Source of the DNA: Otatea glauca
Taxonomy: Eukaryota > Streptophyta > Magnoliopsida > Poales > Poaceae
Assembly: GCA_036346275.1 (NCBI GenBank)
Contig: CM070728.1
Span: 19,306,723-19,370,722, forward strand
Reading direction: 5' to 3'
DNA length: 64,000 nucleotides
Part shown: one piece after another, positions 10,827-21,910 of the stretch
Position numbering within the stretch: the stretch's first letter is position 1
How the letters are laid out: each line of letters begins with the position of its first letter
Notes under the pieces: generated by a model
Told to the model about the DNA's origin: nothing
Databases searched by the model: none
What the model saw: only the letters and a program-made list of their open reading frames with translations
Translations under genes and position numbers: made by a program

Positions 10827-11887
10827 CTAGCAAAGCAAAGGAATAATTAGGAGACTAAGCCAAGTCTCCATATGAGTCCTAAGTGTCCTCCTAGGACTTC
10901 TCGAACTCAATAATTTCAATAACCATAACATCACACTTCTCAGCGTCCGTGTCAACAACAGTTGAACGGTGAAGTATGACTCAACATTGTTTCCCTGGGT
11001 TTTATTGAGTTTTCTAGTGGATTGCATGTAAAGGTCTACCACATGCTTCAGGATGCAATAATTGCATGACCAATGACCAGTGCATCCATACCTAAAATAG
11101 GATTTATTCAGGATTTGCAGCCTTACTTCTGGAAGCCTCTGACCCTTTACCTTTACTTTTCCACTACGAATTGCCTCTTCCCGTATCTAATCTATCATTT
11201 TTCCACTTATCCCCTTTATTCCATTGGTCCTTTATGCGAACATGGCTATTGCTAGCATGCTGAGCATTTGAATGTGCTTCGGGTATTGCAAAATTCCCAT
11301 TAGAAAGTACATGATGATTCTTCACCAGGAGTTCATCATGCTTTTCTGCATCTAGCAAAATGCATATAAGATCTAAGTACTTCTAGTACTGGGCATGGCG
11401 ATACTATTACAACAGTATCCTCATATTGGGGTGAAAGAAGCATAATATCTTGTCAATCTTTTTAGCATTATTAACTTTCTGGTTACTTAATGTTAGATCA
11501 GTGACAAACTTGTGCATGAAAAAAATCATATGCTGCCACAACCTTTAGAATCCTGAAAGCGCGGGGATCCATTCGCGCTGTGCTTCTGGCAACAGGATGG
11601 ATCTTTGATGGTTATATATTTTTCTTTTAGGGAATTCAAAAATACCAGCTAGCTATCTTCCATCAACTATTTGACCTTTAGATCCGTATGAAGATGGTGC
11701 CTTAGGAGGTGTAGAGTCGTACAGCTGGCGACTTTGGGAAGAGCAGGGGTACCAGCTCCAGGCTGGGAAAAATAGTGGCTCCAAAGGATCGAGATATCAA
11801 ATTAATCTTAGTATTCATTACTCGGGTAATGTATTTATTGCCATTCAGGGCAAGCTTTATAGGTTCCCTCTTTGCGATGTCCAACAT
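10827..11887 (-). pseudogene. Copia-2 gag, broken
   Basis: The minus-strand ATG at 11887 begins MLDIAKREPIKLALNGNKYI, a Copia gag N-terminus. After a poorly readable middle it resumes as LLDAEKHDELLVKNHH...IPEAH (about 11358) and WNKGDKWK. Then comes a decayed zinc knuckle (YGCTGHWSCNYC, about 11085-11050) followed by KHVVDLYMQSTRK. The first Cys of CCHC is lost and several frameshifts are present. The family call rests on motif order; overall similarity is low. Confidence 0.7.
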
Positions 11888-12381
11888 ATCCTATTTCTAT
11901 TTATGCAAAATGACTTTTATTACGGGTAAAATTATTCTATTGCATGCTCACTCTTTAATCAGTAAAGCTTGGTCTATATCTATTTAGTAGATAATTATCT
12001 AAAATTTCACAGAATTTTTCTAGCAATTTTTAATAATTTTCTGTTAATGATTAAGCAATTTTCAGAATTATCAATTAACAGAAAAATAACTTTCAACATG
12101 AATTAATCATGGCATAATGTCCAAAGACTTAAAGCTCTCAAATGCTATCTAAAATTTTTCTAGCATTTTTCATGTTTTTCTGTTAATTACCAAGTAATTT
12201 TTAGAATTATGGAATAACAAGAAATAATATGTCTAGCACATATAAACATGAAAAACACGCTCAGAAAATTAATCTAGCAACATGACACAAAGCAAGTCAT
12301 ACATAATTTTTCATAACTTTCTAGCATTTTTTTTGTTAATTTTCCAAGCATTTTTTAAAAGAGAGCTACTACTAAACCCTG

Positions 12382-12407
12382 TACCGTTGGAATTGATTCC
12401 AACGGTA
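12382..12407. repeat. 11-bp stem-loop in the Copia-2 leader
   Basis: TACCGTTGGAA, loop TTGA, TTCCAACGGTA: a perfect stem. It is followed to about 12530 by irregular repeats of GGTTTGAG / AGGTTTCA. Confidence 0.8.
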
Positions 12408-12552
12408 TAGCAGGTTTCATAGGTTTGAGCGGAGTTTACTGAGGTTTGAATAGGTTTGAGCCGTGTTTGAAGCGGGTTTGAAAGTTTCATAGCGTGTTTG
12501 AGGTTTGAGCAAGGTTTCAGAAGTTTCATCGCGCAAAAAAAGTATATCGTTT

Positions 12553-12568
12553 GTACGGTATACCGTAC
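12553..12568. repeat. 16-bp perfect palindrome
   Basis: GTACGGTATACCGTAC, self-complementary with no loop, 145 bases from the stem-loop at 12382 that shares the TACCGT core. Confidence 0.8.
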
Positions 12569-12879
12569 GTTAGTTTTTCTGTTTTTAAAATTACTTAAAT
12601 AACTGAAAAATAAATCTCAGCATATATAATAATTCTAGAAAATAACCCATAGAATGGAACTTCCAGAATGTGCTAATAACTAATTTACCAAATTTTAAGG
12701 AAGTCCATATACGCAAAAACATAATTTTTTAGTGATTAACATGAACTTTTCAGAATTTATAAACTATTTCTAAAACCTTATAAAACCCGAGGGGCAAAAA
12801 GGTAAAATCCATTATTTTTAATATTTTTTTTTTCTGGAAAAACAGGTGGGCCATATGGACGTAGGGCCGAACGACCCAT

Positions 12880-13760
12880 TTGGCCTATAGCCGCAAAAGC
12901 CGGCGAGATCCATTTGGAGGGGAGGCTGGTAGGGTTTCCTTCCCTAGCAGCCAGCTATCCCCAAACGCGAGCAAAACAGGGTAGCTCGGCTCGGCGGCAA
13001 AATCCAAGCGGCGCAGAGGCCAGGAACCCGGCGGCCGTGGCGGGCGAGGACCAAGCGGTCGTCGCATCGGGCGAGACAGCTGGCGGAGCAGCCGCGACGG
13101 TCGGCGCGTCGGCGGGCGTCGGTGCGGTTACCGAAGCTCTATGCCTGCCGAGTTTCGCGTGTAAGCACAGAAACCGAAATGGGCGGTGCAAGGCCACCCG
13201 AGCGGGAGGCGATGCAGCGCTTCTAGCGCAGAGGTTCGGCTACCGACGTGGGAGCTGAAGCATGGAGAATGAAGGGGCGTGGGCGGCGTGACTGCCGGAG
13301 CACAGAAACCAAGGCAACGCCGTCGGGCTTGGAAACCGGATGTGCCACCGGCGCAGCATCCGTCGCTGCTGCCGCACGTACTTCGGGACGCGGGCGTGTG
13401 AGCCAAGGCATCGCGTCGCCCCGTTGCGCAAGAGTCCAAGTGGCTAAGGTGCGCGGTCATACCGCCGTCGCCGCCACGTGGGCATGAGCCGCCGCCATAC
13501 GCGCACGGTCACCGTGGCCAAGCGCAACCACGCAATCGAGGGACGAGCTTAGACGATGTATGCGGCTGAGGTGCAAGGTTCAGGCGTCGATCTGGGCAAC
13601 CATGATGATCGTCAATGCGAGTCAGCTGGACTCCGGTCGGCGTCATGAACATCCCGTCGGAGTTTTGGGTGCGGCGCTTCGAGCGCCACTTCGGGCGTAG
13701 GCCACCGCCTGAGCCACCGGATGAGGAGGCGCAAGATTGCCGTCAGGCTAGATTCCCTCT
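12880..13760 (-). other. GC-rich untranslated leader of Copia-2
   Basis: GC-rich stretch between the primer site and gag on the minus strand. It is similar in position, length and composition to 2100-2720 in Copia-1, and also ends with a CTAGGG...AAACCCTA motif and GGCC-rich sequence. ORFs here (for example 12914-13258 and 13615-13818) have no recognisable domain. Confidence 0.55.
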
Positions 13761-13972
13761 TTTTTTTCTTGATGATGAATCAATAACTATATACTACCCT
13801 TACTGGCAATTAGATTAAAAGATTAATCTGCCATAGGTACAAAATCTGTAGGATTGAAAGATTGCGAAAACGCGATTATCTTACGTAGGGTTTGATGTAG
13901 GACGATCGCGTGTAGCAAGATGAAATTCGATGCTGTGTAGATTGTCGCAGGTAGACGATCACAATCGGCCTT

Positions 13973-13995
13973 GGTAGAGCTTCGTGTTAATAACG
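13973..13995 (-). other. Copia-2 primer-binding region
   Basis: Reverse complement reads CGTTATTAACACGAAGCTCTACC, almost the same as the sequence next to the Copia-1 5' LTR. It directly abuts the LTR at 13999. Confidence 0.65.
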
Positions 13996-13998
13996 TAT

Positions 13999-14233
13999 TG
14001 TAAAACGTAGTCGTTCACCCACGATCAATCAACAGCACGCCATCGAAATTACAAGAATAAAAACTGATGCACACACAAATTAGGGAGAATAGCCCTCTCA
14101 CTTTATTATATTGATCTCTTGTAAAAGGGGTGTCCAATATATAGTAGAAGATAGCAAGAGATAGATTCGAATTTATCTATCAATAGATAGAGTCCTTCTA
14201 AACTTAAATTAGAATTATATCTATATCATAACA
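13999..14233 (-). repeat. Copia-2 5' LTR
   Basis: TG...CA bounded unit (TGTAAAACG...CATAACA on the + strand), 235 bp, placed by the adjoining primer-binding site. Its partner LTR is not in the window, so the far edge rests on the terminal dinucleotide only. Confidence 0.7.
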
Positions 14234-14480
14234 GCCACTACCGTTCATTGACCGTGCCTAAAAGATGTGATAAAATAACATGTCGGCATGGCCGATTGAC
14301 CGGTGAAACAGAAGCTTTTATAGTTGGGTCATACATACAGAACCCAGCGCCTGATCTGCCCCTAGTCGACGTAGTCAGTACGTGCTCGTCGAATCAGTGT
14401 GGGCCTCTGACAAATCCGAGTATGGTGTGGGCCCGCGCTGGAGCGGGTCGGAGCCGCAGCCGACTCGCTGTAGTGCATTT

Positions 14481-14697
14481 ATACCCCTTTATAATACATC
14501 TAAGCAATTTTTTCTACGTCCACCTTAAATAATGCACCTTATTAGAGATGGCCCAATGTTCGTGCACCCAGCAAAACATCCCCAGAAACTTGCATTCATC
14601 AAAATGAACGTCTCAGATCTTTTCTCAGTTTTACTCACTCACATCCGATGGCCATTATTTAGTGTGTCTAATCATCCCTGTGGCCCACAACAGACCT
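14481..14697 (+). repeat. Duplicated block, copy 1a (partner at 19661-19877)
   Basis: ATACCCCTTTATAATACATC through CCCACAACAGACCTC matches 19661-19877 collinearly with a constant offset of about 5180 bases. It continues after an insertion at 15169-15321. Confidence 0.85.
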
Positions 14698-14707
14698 CCC
14701 CCACCTA

Positions 14708-14897
14708 CATATTTGGAAGGAGAGCGAATCAAACAAGGAAATAAATAAGGAGGATCCGCATGCAAGGAAACCAGACTTGAATTTTTACTGGCCAAAATTG
14801 TACGTACTACATATTTGGAAGGAGGGTGAATCAAACAAGAAAATAAATAGGGAGGATCCGCATGCAAGGAAACAAGACTTGAATTTTTTATTGTCCT
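14708..14897. repeat. 102-bp tandem duplication
   Basis: CATATTTGGAAGGAG...AAGACTTGAATTTTT occurs at 14708 and again at 14810 with few differences. It lies inside the 470-bp segment that interrupts the duplicated block. Confidence 0.85.
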
Positions 14898-15168
14898 GGC
14901 ATTGTGATCGTATTTTTTTTCGAATATGACCCTTCTCGAGACTTTTTTACGGATCTAGCCCCATAGAGCCTAATTTCAAGGTATACGGAGAGCGCTGAAT
15001 TTTTGTTTTATTTTTATCTAAGGAACCAACGATCCGTGAGTGCTTTGCTTAATTTTTTTAATTTTTCTCGCGAACCGGTATGGCCATGAAACATCGCTTT
15101 AATTTTATCTTTTTCCTTGCGGATCCACCGGTCGGCGAGCGCAGTTTATTTTTCTATATTTTTCCAAA

Positions 15169-15321
15169 ATCATCCCTGTAGCCCACAACAGACCTTCCCT
15201 CACCTCCAGCATCAACAAGGAAAAGGAAACAAACGTCTTGGAATCAAGGAAAAGGAAACAAATGTTCTGAAAAAGGAAAGGACCATACATTACGTGCTGG
15301 GAAAAGGAAACCGGGACATGG
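15169..15321 (+). repeat. Duplicated block, copy 1b (partner at 19852-20003)
   Basis: CATCCCTGTAGCCCACAACA through ACGTGCTGGGAAAAGGAAACC matches 19852-20003. The first 30 or so bases repeat the end of copy 1a (14671-14703), so the intervening segment is flanked by a direct repeat. Confidence 0.8.
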
Positions 15322-16262
15322 GACAGCGCGGCCAGGAGAACGCAGGTCTGCAATGGCTCCATGGTCGCCATCGGTGGCTTTGTCGACGCGGCGAGGTCGT
15401 CATCGGTGGCCGCCGTGCCTCGGCAAATTTATAATTTATTTTTTTTGAAAATAATTTTATTATGTACAAAATAATCGAAAGTTTTTTTGAGAATTTTTCT
15501 AGAATTTTTTAACCTAATGTCCTATCTTTTCAAAAATCCTTCTATATTTTAAAAAAATGAAGGCAACTCACCTGTAGCTTCTTCTAGCTGCAGCCCAGAC
15601 CAAAGAAGCTTATTCTCTTTCCTCCCTTCATTAAAGCAAGAAAGAAGCTCCAAAGCACCATCAATCCGCACCAAATCTCCTCTTTCCATTTATGGTGTTA
15701 ATTCCCCAAATTTCGTGCTCTATTGCCAAAATTTCCTCCCAATCTGATTTGATCCCAAATTATGGTTTCCATAAATATGCTTGTTTCGGGGCTATAAAAG
15801 CCGGCGAGCTCTCCTCCACCCCATCGCATTGCGTAAATCCCCAAGTGCTCCCTCTTGTAAAGATCGCCAGATTTTAGAGGTAACCCAAGCCATCACCGTT
15901 ATCTTTCCCCATGAAATTCACATAGAATCGCGACCGGCCGGTCACCGCTGGCCTTCCCTCCTTGTTGCCAAGCCAGAGAGTACGTTGTGCTCTCTGTGGA
16001 AGCTACAAAAAATAATCTAAAATCAGAAAATTCTTTTTTCTTTCTCTTTCTTGATTTAAAATCTTTTGGGAGCCCGTTTTCGCCCATTCGACCTCCATTT
16101 AGTTCCGTTTTTCTTTCTAAATCCATTTAAAATTCCAAATTTCTCTTTTATTATTAAGTGTTGTATTCATACTTATCTTCTCATTTAATTGATAAGCGGG
16201 TGTACTGCCGTCGTAGCGTTAGCACAGGCACTATACTAGTGCATGGTAGTAGTTGGGCGTGG
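15322..16262. other. Unassigned sequence
   Basis: A TATA-like GGCTATAAAAGCC occurs at about 15790 after a pyrimidine-rich tract, which could be a promoter or part of an old LTR. I found no partner repeat and no coding sequence. Confidence 0.35.
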
Positions 16263-16899
16263 CGTTGGCACCAGGATTTAAAAGGATAAGACTGATTTAA
16301 AAAAGCTAAGTTTAAAACTGGATATTTGTAATTGATATCAGTTTAAAATGGAACTTATCTTTAGAAAATAGAGACCGATATTAATTTTAGATTTTGAGGA
16401 GTCGAAGGACACGATCGGCCTAGAGCACTATAAAAGATCGACAAGTAAGACAAAAAAAAACAATAGTCAATCAATCAACTTGCATATACTTTTATTTACT
16501 TTCTGTCGATTAGTATTAGCTTTTAGATATCTTTGTAAAAAAAATTAATCAATAAAGTTGTATCGCCGATTCTGATCATCATTGATTTACGTAAATGACC
16601 TCATATTTGTTTTCATACCAATCCTGTTGCGCATCGCCTTTTTCAGGGAAACAGATCTTTATCTATCATCTAATCGGGTGTAACAGCTGTTTAGATCTAT
16701 CTTGCTGATTGCAGAATCTAATCGGCCAAAATATTTGTTTCGATTTACATTGTTGATTAAAGTCGAACATATCAGTTGACAGCTATTTAGATCTATCTTG
16801 TCGATTGTAAAATCAAATCGAATGACACGTCTTGAATCCTCTTGAACCCGTGTTCGCATGTGTTGAGACCGATCAACTTTTTTTTTTTTGACGCCAACA
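16263..16899 (+). repeat. Solo LTR of the Gypsy family seen at 47.4, 51.9 and 53.6 kb
   Basis: It begins CGTTGGCACCAGGATTT (family start TGTTxGCACCAxAATTTG) and has ACTATAAAAG at about 16429. It shares AATCAATAAAGTTG...CGCCGATT, CTGTTGCGCATCGCC and the end TTTGACGCCAACA with the other LTRs. Length is 637 bp against 625-655 for its relatives. The 5 bases before (CGTGG) and after (CATGG) differ only by a CpG-to-CpA change, consistent with a decayed target duplication. Confidence 0.85.
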
Positions 16900-17494
16900 C
16901 ATGGCATCTACCGACGTTGTCCGGTAAACACGTCGCTTGACGTGGGGTAGTCGCCAAGGGTCAAGCGTGGCGTCGGGTTGCCATTTGCCAGGTTGGCTTG
17001 GGTTGCTTGCTCGCGCGCCGTCGAGCCCACCTGCCATCATGCGCGCGTGCGAGTGCTTCGCCCAGAAATCAGAATCATCCATCCTTCTGTCGTGCGTGGC
17101 CGCACGCGGCGAGCAGCCGGAAACGCGGGGAGGTCGGCACTCGGCAGGCAGCCGTGCGCGCGCTTGTGCCGCCCGGCAGAACCTTCCGTTTCGGCCGCGT
17201 GGGTAGGCGCTCCGCGGTAGCCACTGTCGGCCCGCGTGGGCGCTCTGTTCGGCTATGCGCAACGCACTTCGCGGGAGGCCATTGGCCGGGTGTGTGATCT
17301 GCGGCCGGTGGGCGGGCCGATGGGCCCTGTCACGCTTTTGCCGTTTCGCTCACTTTTTTGGTCGGCCTTCACTGAGCCGACTTGTACAACTTGCCAAAAA
17401 TTGTTGAACTCTACTAAAAGATTGCGAGTTCATAGGTCCACTATAGAATTGTTGCTGTAAATATTTGAGATGCACAGCAGGAGCTCTGCTCAAA
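16900..17494. other. GC-rich intergenic sequence, no gene seen
   Basis: About 16960-17340 is GC-rich with overlapping ORFs that show no recognisable domain. No intron-exon structure was found. Confidence 0.4.
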
Positions 17495-17500
17495 TTTATT
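17495..17500 (-). terminator. Possible poly(A) signal of HVA22 gene
   Basis: AATAAA on the minus strand, about 410 bases past the HVA22 stop codon; position is plausible but not proven. Confidence 0.35.
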
Positions 17501-17910
17501 GATTACAAAGAACATGAATCCTCTCTCTGAGCGCTGAACAATAAGGGCCGTAGGAATTAGCATGCACCAAGACTGATATAGTCCCAATGTTCTGCCGTCT
17601 TCTACACCCATCTTGCGCAGTTCAAATGATACACAAAGCAACCATGTGCTACGCCGGAACGAAAAGGAATCCACGCCGGTTTGGTCCGGTCCCTCGTCGG
17701 ACGGACAAACACACACTCTCCTTCTTCCTCAGTGCACGCGATTCTCAGCCTGCATGTTCAGCAAACAAGCATCCCCGGAGGCTTAAGCGTCGTTGAGAAA
17801 ACTTCTCATACGGAAACCACCTACATTTTCCCCAGGCCTCCATGGAAAGGACTGACCATGCCGCCTTGACCAGAGAACACCGAGTAAGAACTAACCTTCA
17901 GGACGTGCGA

Positions 17911-19264
17911 TCAGTGCTCGGCACCGTGACCGTGGGCGTGGTGTTCGTGCAGCCTCACCCCGTGCTTCCTGAGCTGCTCCCTGACGTACTTCTTGTAGAT
18001 GAACGACGCGCCCCTGAATTGCGGCAGCACCAACCACGCCACGAACAGCAACTTCACCTCGTACCGTAACGGTATCCTACAGGAGCTCAAGAAAAGAATT
18101 ATGTTCTGCGTAGGATCGATGGTGAATACTGACTAGCATGGGAAAAAATCACATCCGATCAAGCAGTTGGTGTAATGCCCTGACCGTTAGTCCGTTTTAA
18201 TCCGTTAGTGTAAAGATCCATGTGGTCTATTTAGAGCGGTGATAGGATTTGTTCCATATTGCTTATCTAAAATAAGTTGTAGTAACGTATAATGCATGTT
18301 AGATCAAAACATAGCACTCCATGTTGACTTTTTACATAAAGTGAGAACGAAAGTATAAGTGGGGTGTTATACACAGTAGACCCACCCTATGGTGGGTTAG
18401 GTTTTAAGCGAATTTGGATTAGTGTGTTTTTGTTATGGGCATTAGCCGTGTATACGGTGTGCTGTCGAAAGCGTCAGCCCTTAAGGGGATGAATATAATA
18501 CCCCGCCTGTTAGTATGAAGGCCTATACGACCAATTTAGAGTGGTGGTGGGATTAGTCTCACAATACGTTTCTAAAATATGTTATAATAACATATAATGC
18601 ATTGGGTTCAAACATAATAGCTCCGAGTTAACCTTTTTACATGAAATAAGGACGAAAGTGTACGTGGGTTGCTATGTATTCGTGAATCTATCCTTCGGTG
18701 GTTGATCTTTGAGCGGATTTAGGTTAGTGTGTTATAGTTAGTATGGACAGGTAGCGCCAATATCTTTGCGACTAAGACGAATGGATGTGTCAAGAACACT
18801 GTGAATTACCAGAACAAGACCCTCTCGGTTGCCATTTCCACGAGGGTGATGAAGGAGTACAATATCCAGTAGGCCAACCATTGCTCGTCGTCCAACTTGG
18901 ACGTGCTCTCCATAGCGCAGATCGATGCATACCTGACCCAAATTAAAAGCTTACATTATAACTATCTGATCAACAGTTCAAGATAGAGCACAACACAACA
19001 GTTCGAAAATGCTCCAATGTACAACAATTGACAGAATGACTGTCAACGAGAAATCTAGTTAGTGTTCACTTACAGCGGGTATATTAGGGTCAGGGTCGGC
19101 CTGCCACATGAAAGAGAAGCATCCTCCTAATTAGCCAAAGAAGTGATCCAAATAAAAGGATTTATGAGCCGAACGCTCGTACGGTCGTACCGCGTATAGG
19201 CTATCTATAGCACATACCCTGCAACAGCGTGGAGGTGGCCGATAAGAGCCCATGTTTTACCCAT
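17911..19264 (-). CDS. HVA22: HVA22/DP1 (TB2/REEP5/Yop1) family protein, 4 exons, intact
   Basis: HVA22 proteins are ABA- and stress-induced plant members of the ER-shaping DP1/Yop1/REEP5 family. Minus-strand exons are 19264-19218, 19100-19074, 18932-18810 and 18076-17911. All introns are GT-AG (117, 141 and 733 bp) and every phase joins cleanly, giving 120 residues. Recognisable parts in order are the start MGKTWALIGHLHAVAGP, then YPLYASICAMES, DDEQWLAYWILYSFITLVEM (first hairpin membrane segments), and the family hallmark AWLVLPQFRGASFIY followed by VREQLRKHG. The short His-rich tail HEHHAHGHGAEH ends at a TGA. The ATG is chosen because MGKxWxxxxHLHxxAGP is the conserved start. Exon 2 is only 27 bp. 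The third intron is filled with a diverged repeat. I saw no disabling change. Confidence 0.93.
18175..18745. repeat. Diverged ~305-bp tandem repeat inside HVA22 intron 3
   Basis: The first copy (about 18175-18440) and second (about 18490-18745) share, in order, AATTTAGAGTGGTGG-like, GTATAATGCAT-like, TTTTTACAT(A/G)AA, GAACGAAAGT(G)TA and GCG(A/G)ATTT(G)G(A/G)TTAGTGTGTT segments. It accounts for most of the unusually long intron. Confidence 0.7.
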
Positions 19265-19426
19265 TTTCCTGTCCTTCCGATCTTGCGTGCTCGCCAATTT
19301 AGACCTGATCAAAATATGCGACTTGTGGTGAAAAAAGACAAGAGATGGGATTGATGGGCTCTGAGGCTATGAGATGGGACGCACAAGAGAAGATTCAATA
19401 GGAGGAATGGGGGGAGGAGCTCTCGG

Positions 19427-19433
19427 TTTTATA
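19427..19433 (-). promoter_or_regulatory. TATA box of HVA22 gene
   Basis: Minus strand reads CCGGTATAAAACCG, 163 bases upstream of the ATG. This implies transcription starts near 19400 and a 5' UTR of about 135 bases. Confidence 0.75.
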
Positions 19434-19581
19434 CCGGCACAGCCTCATAGCCTCATAGGTCGCGGCGATGCAAGGAGATGGTATCGGATGCTTAGCTTGG
19501 ACCCCGGCCCGACTAGATCGACTAGGCTCGAATCGCTTTGCGTGGTGCGTCGCCTAGCTGATTCCCTCTCGGGCCGAGGAA

Positions 19582-19587
19582 CACGTG
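19582..19587 (-). promoter_or_regulatory. G-box / ABRE-like element upstream of HVA22
   Basis: CACGTG in the context ACCACGTGTT (minus strand), about 150 bases upstream of the TATA box. ABRE/G-box ACGT cores drive ABA induction of barley HVA22, so this is a fitting but untested regulatory site. Confidence 0.5.
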
Positions 19588-19660
19588 GTGCGCTTTTTCA
19601 TGAGGCCGGCCAGGTGGCCATCTTCCATATTCTCCCTTCGCTTATATTTTTTCCTTATCT

Positions 19661-20003
19661 ATACCCCTTTATAATGCACCTAAGCATTTTTTTCTACGTC
19701 CACTCCAAATAATGCACTCCACTAGAAATGACCCAACCTTCATGCACCCAGCGAAACGTCCCCAGAAACTTGCCTCCATCAAAATTAATCTCTCAGATCT
19801 TTCCTCAGCTTTACTCACCCACATCCGATGGCCATTGTTTAATATGTCTAACTCATCCCTATGGCCCACAACAGATCTCTCCCCACCTCCAGCATCATCT
19901 AAAGGAAAAGGAAACAAATATCCTGGAATTAAGAAAAAGGAAACAAACGTTCTAGAAAAAGGAAAAGATCATATATTACGTGCTGGAAAAAGAAAACCGA
20001 AAT
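19661..20003 (+). repeat. Duplicated block, copy 2 (partner at 14481-15321)
   Basis: Uninterrupted version of the block seen at 14481-14697 plus 15169-15321. It lies upstream of the HVA22 promoter and may be part of an old repeat family. Confidence 0.85.
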
Positions 20004-21822
20004 AGCGATATGGTGGAAGGGTTGAACGGGGTACGCTTTTTCCTCCCTGTGAAATCGTCGCAACTGGGGTTTCTCATCTTTACCCCTCCACCAGCCCCAG
20101 GCGCTCATCAACTGCGCCACGAATTGCAGCGTGTGTCAGGGCCCATGTTAATTTCGCCGTGCTACAAAATTGTTACTTTACCAGTGAACACTCTTCTTTA
20201 CAAAGTGACCAAGACCTGAAATAAGCACGGCGATACTGAGATAGAATGTGCAGCGGATATCAGACCCGGCAAACTGAAACCGAGCAGACAGAGACATGCA
20301 CAACAGTAACGGGACCTCGCAATCACGTGTATCTTGTTAAACACGGGCATCGGGCTGGCCTTTTTGGCGCGGCTGATATCACAGTAGACACGGCACGATA
20401 CATATCCGTATGGACTAGATCGATGAGGCACGATTATTAGGATTGTGTCAGGCTTGGTGACCGAGCATGATGCACAACACGGCAAGGCACACCTTGAAGG
20501 GATGTGTTTGGGCCAGTATGGCATCTACAGGGCTGATAGATACGATGCAAACATTGCACGACTTTGGCACTGTTTTTTTTAAAGATTTTCGATAAATATT
20601 ATAAAAAGTTTGGCACTAAAAGTGAACCAAAAAAGAACTACCTCGATAATGCAACAAGCACGAGGCGGCGTTTTAAGCGCTCCAAGCATATGAAAGAAGC
20701 TAAAATACAACATGTTTAGTTCGTCTTCCGAAGCGCTAATCGGGTCTCAATGGAATCCATAAATAGAGATCAATCACTATCTCGACACGCATTTTACGAT
20801 GAATAGATGAAATTTTTTTTTCTTAATATTTGTGTCCACTACATTAACCCCATACGTATCTAGCTATTTTTCTCTCCTCACAATAATACAAATCAATCGA
20901 ACCTGAATTACCATACGTGCCAATAGGTCATAGGAGACAAGTTAGATTTGCACAACATAATACAGCGAGCTAGCTGGCTAGACCAAAACGACACGGCATA
21001 ATCTATACCCACGGCCCATCCCACGCTGCCGGGAACGATGTCCAGCTCTATTCACGCATGCAGCTGAAATCTCCCGCATAAGTTGATAACACTCGACAAT
21101 TCGAAGTGGGTCAAACAGCAGGATATGTGTCTCGTTCTCGTCATTGCAGACCACTGTACGGCTGTACCAAGCCACTAATCTGCTGAGCATGAGGTGAGAT
21201 ATTATCCATCCAGCTCGAAACCACTGTGGACTGACACTACAGAGCTGCTGTTTCTTTGCGGGTAAAGATGTAGCAGCCGGCGGGTAGTTAGAATAGGCTA
21301 CTCGTGTCTAGTCTACTCCGAGGTCCCCTCGTACGTACGTACCATCAGGCTCTGCTACGAGTCTACTACAAACCAACTCTTTGAATTTCCTTTGATTTTT
21401 CTATTTTTTATTTGCACTCCCAAATCCCAACCTCTCCACAGCGGTGAGTCAGTGAGACAGTGACTAGTGAGAGCAGTATCGCCATGTACGAGAGAAGAAT
21501 ATTCCAAAAAAACTGAAAAATGCAGCAGCTCATATCTTCTCATATAGCTGTCAGTGCCGCACCTGCATTGTCCTTTGCCTGGCATGTCGCCCAGATGGGC
21601 TCGTGTGCTGATCTAGTGTTTTTTAGTTATAACCGTGTCGGCAGATGCAGAAAACTATGTGTGATCGTGGTTTCATTAAGGTCCTGCTGTTTTCTTTGTT
21701 CTAAAGTTGGTTTCTGGTTGAATGAGTGCAGAATGGCTCTGCCGCATTACATGATCAGTTTGTAGCGTTACATTGGAATACATCACTTATCTAGCCTCAC
21801 TAGTTTTTTTTTCTTCAAATCT
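20004..21822. other. Intergenic sequence, no gene seen
   Basis: Short ORFs (for example 20978-21190 minus, 21355-21585 minus) have no recognisable domain and no supporting splice structure. No terminal repeats were found. Confidence 0.4.
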
Positions 21823-21823
21823 A

Positions 21824-21859
<36 letters not shown>
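21823..21859. repeat. (CA)n(TA)n microsatellite
   Basis: About 13 bases of CA repeat run into about 24 bases of TA repeat. Confidence 0.9.
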
Positions 21860-21910
21860 TGCAAAAATGGCATTCTCCCTTAACACGGAAGTTACGATAA
21901 GCATGGTTAG

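Larger units (their letters stand above)
10800..14233 (-). mobile_element. Copia-2: 5' half of a Copia retrotransposon
   Basis: Read on the minus strand from 14233, the order is LTR (14233-13999), primer-binding site, GC-rich leader (about 13760-12880), AT-rich stretch, then gag (11887-10827). Protease, integrase, RT and the 3' LTR are missing: the element stops where the helicase relic begins. The plan matches Copia-1, including the nearly identical sequence next to the LTR. The left boundary is approximate. Confidence 0.75.

Noticed and set aside
13615..13818. 67-codon ORF with Pro/Glu-rich sequence
   Set aside because: It lies in the Copia-2 leader and shows no similarity I recognise.
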